This document shows, one piece after another, positions 1 to 6,818 of a stretch of DNA of 17,138 nucleotides; position 1 is the stretch's first letter; each line of letters starts with the position of its first letter. The stretch covers positions 1 to 17,138 of the forward strand of contig JAIRNQ010000258.1 in NCBI GenBank assembly GCA_031257955.1. The letters are read 5' to 3'. A program made the translations under genes and the position numbers. Below the pieces are notes generated by a model. That model had not been told where the DNA came from. It worked only from the letters and a program-made list of their open reading frames with translations, and made no database searches. This DNA comes from Deltaproteobacteria bacterium (GTDB lineage: Bacteria; Desulfobacterota; Desulfarculia; Adiutricales; Adiutricaceae).

Positions 1-99
1 GACTTATACATAGAGCCAATAGCTTTTGAAGTCTCCGATCTTTATGATGATAATCCCTTTGTCAAAGAAGTGCTTCGCACTGGCATAGAAATTCATTAA
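1..99 (+). CDS. C-terminal end of a probable nucleotidyltransferase (partial)
   Basis: An open frame enters from the left edge and stops at TAA 97-99, giving 32 residues that include IEPIAFEVSDLY and DDNPFVKEVLRTGIEIH. A tail with acidic and aromatic residues, then a 'DNPFV.EV...GIEI' ending, is what I recall from small polymerase-beta-type nucleotidyltransferases (the MNT/MJ0435-like group, often paired with HEPN proteins). The catalytic GSxxxGxxxxxSDxD region lies outside the window, so the assignment rests on the tail alone. The frame is AT-rich like the next genes. A 140-bp gap separates it from the DUF6338 gene on the same strand. Confidence 0.45.
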   Translation, partial: DLYIEPIAFEVSDLYDDNPFVKEVLRTGIEIH

Positions 100-239
100 A
101 CTAGATCGTTCGGTAAATATCCCTAAACTCGCTTGAGGGAAGAAATTTTCGTTTTGAATTCCGTATTGTTATTGAACAGCTATACCCAATAAGGGGGTTT
201 TTTACACCTTGATCATTTTTCACTATTAGGTTATAGATA

Positions 240-875
240 ATGAAAATTGAATCTTTAAATATTGTTTTCTATACATCAATATTTTTGCTTCCGGGTTTTT
301 TTATACGTGGCATTCTCGCTCAACTAAACCCACTAAAAAAATTAAGTGATAGTCTTGCGTTTCTGTCATGTTTGATGTATAGTATTATTAACTTAGCTAC
401 TTGGAGTTGGGCTTATATAGTAGTTATTAATATGAAAAACGAGCAATATTTACCGTTATATTTATTTTGGCTTATAATTGTTTTTCTGACATTGACAAGT
501 TCTGTAATTACTGCTTTTATTGTTGGAGCGATTATCCAAAAACGTGTCATTGCTATAATTGGTAAATTCCTAAATCTTAACACCATTGATCCAATAGAAA
601 CAGCGTGGGATTGGTATTTTTCAAGAAATGAAGCTGTTCAGATATTGGTCACATTAAAAGACGACTCGGAGATTGCAGGATGGTACGGAGAAGACTCATT
701 TTCCTCTTCAATTGCCGATGACAGAGATATATTCATCCAGCGATTGTATAGACAAGATGAAAATGGTATGTATCATCAAAATCCCGAAAATATGGGATTT
801 TATATCCCAAAGGATTCAATAAAATATATTGAATTTAAAAAACCTATGGAGGTTATTTCATACAATGAAATCTGA
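240..875 (+). CDS. DUF6338-like membrane protein
   Basis: This gene encodes 211 residues. Three hydrophobic segments are visible at about residues 6-27 (containing FLLPGFFIRG), 38-63 and 71-100. A soluble C-terminal half of about 110 residues follows. The early LLPGF motif, a membrane N-terminal half, and a C-terminal part with WDWYF, then VTLKDDSEIAGWYGEDSFSS, then DIFIQRLY match my memory of the DUF6338 family, whose function is unknown. The C-terminal part probably sits in the cytoplasm. The ATG at 240 places LLPGF where the family has it, but only a weak AGG is seen upstream. The last 11 bp overlap the next small gene, so the two are probably translated together. The gene is AT-rich relative to the genes after 3 kb, consistent with accessory DNA. 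The role is not known; a stress or defence role would be speculation from context. Confidence 0.6.
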   Translation: MKIESLNIVFYTSIFLLPGFFIRGILAQLNPLKKLSDSLAFLSCLMYSIINLATWSWAYIVVINMKNEQYLPLYLFWLIIVFLTLTSSVITAFIVGAIIQKRVIAIIGKFLNLNTIDPIETAWDWYFSRNEAVQILVTLKDDSEIAGWYGEDSFSSSIADDRDIFIQRLYRQDENGMYHQNPENMGFYIPKDSIKYIEFKKPMEVISYNEI

Positions 876-1098
876 CATTATTAATATCACAGATGTCCAT
901 ACTCAAAAGAAGGTCAATAGTAATGAACACACAAGTGAGTTCAGACCATCTGATTCCCCTTTTACACATCGCGAGGATATTAATTACCATACTAGAGGTT
1001 ATACGCCTGGAGCAAAAGATAATACTCCAAAGCCTACACCTCCACCTTTTAAAACTGGTTCAAGTGTATGGAAACCAACAAAAAGTGGTAAAAACTAG
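865..1098 (+). CDS. Small hypothetical protein overlapping the DUF6338 gene
   Basis: The ATG at 865 has a good ribosome-binding site, GGAGG at 848-852, lying inside the DUF6338 coding sequence. A TTG at 829 in the same frame would give 12 more residues but has no comparable site, so I chose 865. The product is 77 residues, hydrophilic, without a membrane segment or signal peptide. It is rich in Thr, Ser, Lys and Pro, with a proline stretch (PKPTPPPFK) and a basic end (KPTKSGKN). This composition suggests a flexible protein that works through a partner. The 11-bp overlap with the DUF6338 stop implies translational coupling. I do not recognise a family. Confidence 0.5.
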   Translation: MKSDIINITDVHTQKKVNSNEHTSEFRPSDSPFTHREDINYHTRGYTPGAKDNTPKPTPPPFKTGSSVWKPTKSGKN

Positions 1099-1248
1099 AA
1101 AAATCATGTTTGTCTTAAGTAATTTTTGAGAACTAAGCAATTTAGCAAATAAGGTTATTAAGAAAACCAGCTAACCTGCACCACTTGTTTTGTTAATATA
1201 GTTATTTACAAAGCGTATAATCCCCAGTTGACCACACAATCAACTTAT

Positions 1249-1284
1249 CTTGAATTTTCGATTTTTGTGTCGCAATATTTTTTT
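1249..1284 (+). repeat. Left terminal inverted repeat of the insertion sequence
   Basis: It begins CTTGAATTTTCGATTTTTGT and ends in a run of seven T. It is the reverse complement of 2724-2759 except for one base (T at 1270 opposite the C form on the right end). Confidence 0.9.
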
Positions 1285-1422
1285 CAGGAATAGCCTGTTT
1301 TCAGGATAAAACTGCATTCAGGGTCGATTTGATGAGTAGCCAATAATCATATCTACTGCTATTTTGTTGATGTTTATGAGAATCGAGCAGATTATGTTTT
1401 TTTCATCAGGTGAAAAAAATAA

Positions 1423-2657
1423 TTGACATACCGAAAAAATTATGAATTTCCTGTCTTAATTGATAGTACTGGTTTGCCTAACCGGATAAAAGTTGAACAA
1501 ACTCACCCAAGCAATCTTTCTGGCGTTATAAGCAATGAAATTAGATTGATTTTCATCGTAGATTACAATACAGGATTACCGATTTTTTACAAGACTATCT
1601 CAGGCAACATTACCGACATTACAACATTGAAGACAACTATTAACATTTTAAGTATGTATGATATTAATGTTAAATTTATATTAATGGATGCTGGATATTA
1701 TTCTTTAGATAACTTAAAATTTTTACATGAATTAGGAATATCTTTCCTCTCTAGAATCAAGCCTAATGATTGTATTTATAAAAATTTAGTTAAACAACAT
1801 GCTATGGAGATGATGTTAAATTCTGAATATGTCATTAAGCATAACCAAAGATATCTATATTGTAAATAAATCCCGTAACTATAGCTGAAATCAAGCATTG
1901 GGCCTATTTATGTATAGATGTAAATAGGTTAAGCCAAGATTTAATATCGTTATACGATAAAACTAATATTACAGACTATTTATATGATAATCAAAGTAAT
2001 GATGAGGATATAAGAAAAACTTTCGATTCAATTAATGAGAAAGTTTCGGATGTTAGTACATTTGTCTTAATTTCTAATGGAGATTTGCCTACAAATAAAG
2101 TTTTAGACTACTATTATACTAGGCAACAAATAGAACAAGTATTTGAACTTTCAAAAAATAATGGTTGTTTAACACCTTTAATAGAACATTCTGCTGAATG
2201 TATTAACGGTAGATTGCTAATATCATTTATAGTTAGTATTATTAATATATTTATCAATATAAAATTAAACAATACAAAATATTGTGCAGAAAGTGTAATG
2301 TTCTATATGAGGAGTTTATATATTAATAAGTATTCTAAAACTTCGATAATAGAGGTACCAACGAAACAGGAAAATGACATTATAAGCCTCTTGAATTTAC
2401 AAACTGACTTTTTTATACAGACCAGTAAGTTTAACGATCCTAAATTACTCTCAATTGCCAATAGACGCCAGCCTGGGCGTCCCAAAAATACTTTGGGTGA
2501 ACAGGTTAAACCAAAAAATACTGAACTTCCCAGTACCGAATTGGCAATTCCTGTCGATTTAAAGCCTTTATCAGATTTTGGTGAAAGTTCTAGCTTACAG
2601 AGCAAACGAACTAGAGGCCGACCTCCTGGAAGTAAGAATAAACCAAAGCCATTATGA
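1423..2657 (+). pseudogene. Transposase, IS4/IS1634-type, frameshifted and missing its N terminus
   Basis: The first open segment (1423-1869) has the first catalytic Asp in LIDSTGLPN and the second in FILMDAGYY. It stops at TAA 1867-1869. The frame then continues one base out of register, open from 1866 to 2657. Restoring one A in the A-rich stretch at 1864-1870 gives an uninterrupted join reading ...YLYCKINPVTIAEIKHW..., so a one-base deletion is the simplest explanation. The second segment has YYTRQQIEQVFELSK, an exact Y-(2)-R-(3)-E-(6)-K match whose Glu completes the DDE triad. The C-terminal 65 residues are polar and include two AT-hook-like motifs (QPGRPKN, and RGRPPGSKNKPK from 2613). 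The usual ~100 residues before the first Asp are absent: stops at 1411 and 1420 close that frame and no other frame replaces it. A programmed -1 frameshift is less likely, because I see no canonical slippery heptamer. Confidence 0.8.
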
Positions 2658-2723
2658 TACCTATTGCTCTGGCGTTATTCCTAGACTAGAGAAAGCATCC
2701 AAAATTTTAACCAAAAAAATACC

Positions 2724-2759
2724 AAAAAAATATTGCGGCACAAAAATCGAAAATTCAAG
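2724..2759 (-). repeat. Right terminal inverted repeat of the insertion sequence
   Basis: Read on the minus strand it repeats the left end for 36 bp with one mismatch, including the terminal CTTGAATTTTCG and the seven-T run. It starts 66 bp after the transposase stop. Confidence 0.9.
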
Positions 2760-3074
2760 CTAATTTCCTTTGATAATTGCTGGCCCTTAACCTTTGGTGC
2801 CGTTGAGGCTTTAGCTTTTCGGCTGTGGGTAGGGCCCTTCGGTTGGGCCGACCAAGCCCCGCCGGTCGAGATAAGGGCGGCGAAAATCCCTAGCTCCCCA
2901 TTGCGAGAGTTAGTTGGAGGTTTAACAAACAAGTAATATTAAGCTTGGCAAATGGAACCTAGTAACTGAAGTTATTTAACAAAAGATGTTTTTAGGACTT
3001 AACTAATGAAGCCTATTAACATATTTTTCTTCTATTAAGGGTAATTTGCTCTTAGTATTGTTGAGAGGATTAAT
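2760..3074. other. Intergenic stretch between the insertion sequence and the secreted-protein gene
   Basis: No gene is supported. Composition switches from AT-rich to GC-rich at about 2780 and back to AT-rich after 2930. The GC-rich core has a short hairpin, GGCCC (2833-2837) with GGGCC (2845-2849) around loop TTCGGTT, and a second weak inverted pair GACC/GGTC near 2850-2867. An open frame at 2733-2936 starts inside the IS end and has no ribosome-binding site, so I do not call it. The AT-rich last 140 bp probably contains the promoter of the 3075 gene, though no clear -35/-10 pair stands out. The core could be a dispersed intergenic repeat; that needs other copies to confirm. Confidence 0.5.
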
Positions 3075-3836
3075 ATGTTTAGAAACAAAGTTATTAAATT
3101 GATTGTCTTTGGTCTTGTTTTAGTGGCTTTTCCGGTATATCCGGTTTTGGCCCAAGAAAACGCTTCAAGCGGACCCATAACCCAGGAGGATATCGACAAT
3201 TTCATAAGCGTCTATGGGAGCGACGATCCCCCGGCGGCCATGTCCAAGGCCAACGGCTCGATAAACGGCGATCGCCTTCAGCTGGTTACCAGGCGTCTGT
3301 CGTCCGTATATATCCTCAGAGGGCAGAATACCGATAATGCGACCCTTCTGAAGAAACTGGCCGAAATATCCGCTCCCAACTCGGTTAATCACGAAGAATA
3401 CGCCCTTTACGATGCCAACGACGAACACTTGAAGCCGGTCTTCGCCAAGTATCTCGGGGCTTACACCTTAAGGTTGCCCGACTCCCTGGCCGAACAAAGC
3501 GTCAAGAATAGGGCCGATAAAGCTACCGCTGAATCAGCCCCTCAAGAGGTCTCTTTGGAATCTGGCTTGATCCCGGAAGGTGGCCCGGGCTTGGCACCAG
3601 GCCTTGGCCAAGATACCGGACAAACGAATTCGGCTGCCCAAACCGAGCCAGCCCAGCCAACCGAGTTGGCCGAGGGAACTGGGGCGGTAACGCCGGAAGG
3701 GTCGGCTGAGCCGACCGTTTCCGTGCCGGCACCGGCCGGCGCAGAGAAAGAGCTGACTTCCGAGGGGGAGATTAGCGCCGAAAACCTGCCGTCCTTGGAG
3801 TTGGGGGCCGACTTCGGAACCCCGGCGACCAATTAA
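3075..3836 (+). CDS. Secreted or periplasmic protein of unknown function
   Basis: The gene encodes 253 residues. The ATG is preceded by GAGAGGA at a proper distance. Residues 1-26 form a classical Sec signal peptide: basic MFRNK..K, a hydrophobic core, then VLA with likely cleavage before Gln27. Residues ~30-150 look folded, with mixed helix-like segments such as TQEDIDNFISVY and ATLLKKLAEI. Residues ~150-253 are low complexity, rich in Pro, Ala, Gly, Glu and Thr, and probably disordered. No cysteines and no further membrane segments are visible. The mature protein should therefore lie in the periplasm or outside the cell. It stands alone, is followed by a strong terminator, and converges with the minus-strand operons. 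I do not recognise a family. Its GC-rich codon use matches the native part of the window. Confidence 0.75.
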   Translation: MFRNKVIKLIVFGLVLVAFPVYPVLAQENASSGPITQEDIDNFISVYGSDDPPAAMSKANGSINGDRLQLVTRRLSSVYILRGQNTDNATLLKKLAEISAPNSVNHEEYALYDANDEHLKPVFAKYLGAYTLRLPDSLAEQSVKNRADKATAESAPQEVSLESGLIPEGGPGLAPGLGQDTGQTNSAAQTEPAQPTELAEGTGAVTPEGSAEPTVSVPAPAGAEKELTSEGEISAENLPSLELGADFGTPATN

Positions 3837-3866
3837 AACGCAATCTGATTTAGCGCAAAATTAAAG

Positions 3867-3904
3867 GGGCCGCCAAAACCAGTCTTTTCTGGTTTTGGCG
3901 GCCC
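3867..3904. terminator. Bidirectional intrinsic terminator
   Basis: A perfect 16-bp stem, GGGCCGCCAAAACCAG (3867-3882) with its reverse complement at 3889-3904, surrounds the loop TCTTTT. On the minus strand the stem is followed by a T-rich stretch (TTTAATTTTG). On the plus strand it is followed by the weaker TTGCGTTTG. It lies 30 bp after the secreted-protein gene and about 480 bp beyond ptsI, between convergent genes, so it probably serves both directions. Confidence 0.85.
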
Positions 3905-4387
3905 TTGCGTTTGTGGTGGGCTATTTTAATGTCACGCCGCTCAGCTACCGAGCCAAGCCGGGATCGACTTTCCTCGCGGCGGGGTCGTGGCGGAGTCTCT
4001 GGGACAATCCTCGCCTGGCTTTTCGGCAACAGGGTGCCGTCAAGCCTGGCGATCACTTTTGTCGCGATCTACACCAAACGGAAGGAGGTCGTTTGTCTTC
4101 CTGGTAGCCCCATAAACGGTCTCAGAGGCTCGTGGCGGGGCGCGAGGGCTGGGGTCGGTAGGGGGAGTACCCTCGGAACGGAAAATGGCCGTATGGGCGA
4201 TTGTGGGGGGTCCGACGAGGAAACCACCCCCAGGGTCTCGTTGACTCGGGCTCAGGCGGCTCCAGGACGCCCGTGGGACGTCCTGGAGCCGATACTTGGG
4301 CCGATTAGTGGGGCCGTTAGATGGGTTATAGTGGGGCCTATTATTGTGGCTTCCGTGGAGCCCATTGTGGGCAGCCTGTGGGGAAGG
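3905..4387. other. Intergenic stretch downstream of ptsI with one strong hairpin
   Basis: No gene is supported here. A long plus-strand open frame (3905-4657) runs antisense into ptsI and looks like a GC-rich shadow. The notable structure is a perfect 12-bp inverted repeat, GGCTCCAGGACG (4258-4269) with 4279-4290, around a 9-base loop that can itself pair CCC/GGG. It lies about 100 bp beyond the ptsI stop and lacks a U tract on either strand. It could stabilise the ptsI mRNA 3' end or be an intergenic repeat. Short GTGGGGCC words recur around 4307-4345. Confidence 0.55.
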
Positions 4388-6106
4388 TTATTGGGAAAGC
4401 TTCAGGGCCTCCCGGATGTGGGCCTTGACGGCCTCGGTCGTGGTCTGGGCGAGAGCGCCCTGGGTCAGTTCTTTGGCCCGCTGGAGGCCCCAGTGGGAGA
4501 TTTCTCGCCTGACCCGCAGGACCGAAGCCGGGGAGACGCTAAACTCGTCCAGGCCCAAGGCCAGCAGAAGCGGGATCATTTCGGGGTCGGCCCCGGATTC
4601 GCCGCAGAGGCCGACCGGTTTGCCGGCAGACTTTCCGGCGGCGATGACCTTTTTTAGACTTTGCAGGACGGCCGGGTGAAAGGGCGAACAGAGTTGGGCC
4701 ACTTTGGCGTTGCCCCGGTCGGCGGCTAAGGTGTATTGGGTCAGATCGTTGGTCCCGACGCTAAAAAAATCGGCGATTTTGATTAGCTCCTCGGCCAGCA
4801 AGACGGCGGCCGGGGTTTCGACCATTATGCCCAGCTTGACGTTTTCGTCGAAGTCTAGGCCTTTGGCCCTAAGCTCGTCGGCGCAGGCGGCCACCAGGGC
4901 CTTGGCTTGGGTTATCTCGTCGGCCGAGGTCACGAAGGGTAACATGATCCGAAGGTTTTTGTCCTTGGCCCCGGCCCGTAAAATGGCCCTAAGTTGGGTG
5001 GCGAAGACGGCCGGCTCGGCCAAGCAGTAGCGGATGGCCCGGTAACCCAGGAAGGGGTTGTCTTCCTTGGGCAACTTAAGGGCCGGGACGTTTTTGTCGC
5101 CGCCGGCGTCCAGGGTCCTGACAATGACCTCCCCCGGGGCGAAGATGGCCGATACCTCAGAGTAAACTCGAAATTGCTCTTCCTCGCTGGGCAAAGTGGC
5201 CCGGTCCAGGAACAAAAACTCGGTCCGGAAAAGCCCCACCCCTTCGGCCCCGTTGGCCTTGGCCGCTTTGGCGTCGTTAATGCCGCCAATGTTGGCCAAG
5301 AGGCGCCTGGGGTTACCGTCGGCGTCCAGGGTCGGGCGGCGCTTAAATTCGTTAAGGCTCTTTTGATCGTCAAGGTAGCTCTGGCGTTTTGAGGCGTAAG
5401 CGGCCAAGGTGGCCTCATCCGGGGAGGTAATGACTACCCCTTCGCTACCATCGGCTATGATAGTATCCCCTTTGGATACGGTCTCAAAGAGGCCGCTAAG
5501 CCCGGTTACCAGCGGCACGCCGAAAGATCGGGCCATGATAGCCCCGTGGCTGGTGTAGCCGCCAGACTCTGGGACCAAGGCGGCCAAGTTCTCCAAATCC
5601 AGCGAGGCTATGGCCGAGGCCGGTATGTCCCGGCCAATCAGAACGCTGTCTTTCGGAAGGCTGGAGAGATCCAGCGTTTCGACGTTTAAAAGCAGCGAGA
5701 GAAGCCTGGTCTTGGCGTCCATGACGTCGGTTATCCGCTCCATTATTCGCTCGTCGCCAGTCGATCGGTATATCTCGGCGCAGGCCTCGGCGGCCTCGTT
5801 TACCGCCCCCTCGGCCACCTTGCCGCCGTCAATCAAATCGTTAATCTGCTGGAGGAAAAAAGGGTCCCGGACCAAGCTAATCTGGCGCTTTAGGATATCG
5901 CTGTGTTCTTTGCCCCGCTTCTCCAAGGCGAAGTTGGCGAGCTCGGTCACGTCCGCCTTAAACTTGGCGATGGCTTCCCCGAGCCGGGCCTTTTCGCCCT
6001 CGATTCCGGAATAAACCACCCCGTCCCAATCGAGCTTGGGCGGCTCGAAGATTACTGCCTTCCCGATGCCAACGCCGGGGGAACCGGCCACTCCAATGAA
6101 TTTCAT
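4388..6106 (-). CDS. ptsI: PTS enzyme I (phosphoenolpyruvate-protein phosphotransferase)
   Basis: This cytoplasmic enzyme takes phosphate from phosphoenolpyruvate and passes it to HPr, starting the PTS relay. It has 572 residues, the usual length. The N-terminal domain carries the active His187 in GGYTSHGAIMARSFGVP. The C-terminal PEP-binding barrel has GVGLFRTEFLFL (~289-300), DAGGDKNVPALKLPKEDNP (~333-351), GIMVETPAA (~426-434), SVGTNDLTQYTLAADRGN (~449-466) and the active Cys501 in GLCGESGADP. All key residues are present. The ATG at 6106 follows GAGAGG and begins MKFIGVAGSPG, the normal start. It is last in the run fruK-fruA-ptsH-ptsI, 219 bp after ptsH. Pairing with the fructose permease suggests this copy serves fructose uptake and perhaps all PTS sugars in the cell. 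Confidence 0.97.
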   Translation of the reverse strand: MKFIGVAGSPGVGIGKAVIFEPPKLDWDGVVYSGIEGEKARLGEAIAKFKADVTELANFALEKRGKEHSDILKRQISLVRDPFFLQQINDLIDGGKVAEGAVNEAAEACAEIYRSTGDERIMERITDVMDAKTRLLSLLLNVETLDLSSLPKDSVLIGRDIPASAIASLDLENLAALVPESGGYTSHGAIMARSFGVPLVTGLSGLFETVSKGDTIIADGSEGVVITSPDEATLAAYASKRQSYLDDQKSLNEFKRRPTLDADGNPRRLLANIGGINDAKAAKANGAEGVGLFRTEFLFLDRATLPSEEEQFRVYSEVSAIFAPGEVIVRTLDAGGDKNVPALKLPKEDNPFLGYRAIRYCLAEPAVFATQLRAILRAGAKDKNLRIMLPFVTSADEITQAKALVAACADELRAKGLDFDENVKLGIMVETPAAVLLAEELIKIADFFSVGTNDLTQYTLAADRGNAKVAQLCSPFHPAVLQSLKKVIAAGKSAGKPVGLCGESGADPEMIPLLLALGLDEFSVSPASVLRVRREISHWGLQRAKELTQGALAQTTTEAVKAHIREALKLSQ

Positions 6107-6325
6107 GCTAGCCTCTCGATAATAACCTGGGCCTTGCGGCCAAGGCCGGAAAGCGTTTTACCAAAAAACCGTTTGACGCTGATTAAAACACCGGGTTGAA
6201 AAAGTGGGAAAATAATCGCTAAATGTAATAGTCCGGTCGGCCACTGGTAGGTGAGCTACCGGGCGCGAAGGGCGGCTGGGACCGCCCCCGCTGGATCCGG
6301 CAAAATATTGAAACCCAGAAGGGGT
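6107..6325 (-). other. ptsH-ptsI spacer with hairpins
   Basis: This spacer holds three hairpins and no gene: GGGCGG/CCGCCC (6270-6287), GGTAG/CTACC (6246-6260) and GGCCTT/AAGGCC (6130-6147). The last lies just upstream of the ptsI ribosome-binding site. The AT-rich middle (6180-6230) could hold a ptsI promoter, but no convincing boxes are seen. Such structures could set the ratio of HPr to enzyme I. Confidence 0.4.
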
Positions 6326-6586
6326 CTAGGATTCCTGGGATTCGATCAAGTGTTTGATTAAGGCCATGGCCTTTTCCTCTTCGGGGCCGTCGCAGATAAG
6401 CTCCACCTCCTGGCCATATTTGAGGTTGGCCGAGGTAATCATCATGATGCTCTTGGCGTCATAAGCCCGGCCGTTTTTCATGATGGTAACCTTACAGTCC
6501 AGGAGCAAAAGGGCGTCGGCCACTTCCCCGGCCGGCCGCAGATGGATGCCGGTTTCGTTGGCTACGGTGGTGGTGTAGGTAAGCAA
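6326..6586 (-). CDS. ptsH: Phosphocarrier protein HPr
   Basis: This is a small cytoplasmic carrier that takes phosphate from enzyme I and gives it to the IIA domain of FruA. It has 86 residues, normal for HPr. The active His15 lies in TGIHLRPAG, at the canonical residue number. Ser46 is in AKSIMMITS, the site phosphorylated by HPr kinase in species that have that enzyme, so regulation at Ser46 is possible but not shown here. The start is TTG at 6586. AAGGAGG at 6594-6600 is exactly 7 bases upstream and no ATG lies in range, so the TTG start is well supported. The gene sits between fruA and ptsI, not fused to either. Confidence 0.95.
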   Translation of the reverse strand: MLTYTTTVANETGIHLRPAGEVADALLLLDCKVTIMKNGRAYDAKSIMMITSANLKYGQEVELICDGPEEEKAMALIKHLIESQES

Positions 6587-6593
6587 AAGAGAA

Positions 6594-6600
6594 CCTCCTT
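6594..6600 (-). promoter_or_regulatory. Ribosome-binding site fixing the TTG start of ptsH
   Basis: AAGGAGG on the minus strand is a near-perfect Shine-Dalgarno sequence, 7 bases before TTG 6586-6584. It is the main evidence for the non-ATG start. Confidence 0.85.
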
Positions 6601-6607
6601 AGGCGAG

Positions 6608-6818
6608 CGGCCGATTTGGCGACCGTGAGGGTTGTCTTGAGGCTGGCCAAGGGCGCAGTCTTTCGGCGGACGATTTGGTGACCGTAAGCTTTGGCTTCAG
6701 GCTGGCCAAGGGCGCCGTCTTTCGGCGACCGTTATGAAAGGTTTCAGATTGGCCAAGGGGGCCGTTATTCGGCGGCCGATTTGGCGGCCGTGAGGGTTGG
6801 CTTGAGGATGGCCAGAAG
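6608..6818 (-). repeat. Degenerate tandem repeat of the fruA 3' end, 59-bp unit, four copies
   Basis: The last ~45 bp of fruA (coding about ILKPTLTAAKSAAE) is repeated beyond the stop. Copies begin near 6608, 6667, 6726 and 6773. The shared word GGCCA falls at 6645, 6704, 6751 and 6810, giving periods of 59, 47 and 59 bp; the third copy lacks 12 bp. The unit is not a multiple of three and the copies outside fruA are diverged, so they are non-coding. They fill almost the whole fruA-ptsH spacer. Confidence 0.8.

Larger units (their letters stand above)
1249..2759 (+). mobile_element. Defective insertion sequence, IS4/IS1634 superfamily (~1.5 kb)
   Basis: The element is bounded by a pair of 36-bp terminal inverted repeats with 35 matching bases (1249-1284 and 2724-2759). 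It contains one transposase reading direction with the DDE residues and the Y-(2)-R-(3)-E-(6)-K signature of the IS4-type superfamily. Total length is 1511 bp. I found no convincing target-site duplication directly outside the repeats. Intact ends suggest recent movement or recent decay. The transposase is broken, so the copy could now move only with help from another copy. The stretch 1285-1422, which should encode the transposase N terminus, has no continuous frame. Confidence 0.85.

Noticed and set aside
209..237. Promoter TTGATC-17-TATAGA for the DUF6338 gene
   Set aside because: It would place the transcription start at or inside the ATG at 240, so it is unlikely unless the mRNA is leaderless.
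2733..2936. 67-codon plus-strand frame
   Set aside because: It starts within the IS inverted repeat, has no ribosome-binding site and crosses the composition boundary.
4258..4290. Intrinsic terminator of ptsI
   Set aside because: The stem is perfect but no U tract follows on either strand; the stem at 3867-3904 is a better candidate.
3905..4657. 250-codon plus-strand frame
   Set aside because: It overlaps the 3' end of the well-supported ptsI on the other strand, has no recognisable domain and only arises from GC-rich codon bias.
4930..5418. 162-codon minus-strand frame inside ptsI
   Set aside because: Out-of-frame shadow of ptsI, with low-complexity Pro/Arg/Ser/Thr composition.
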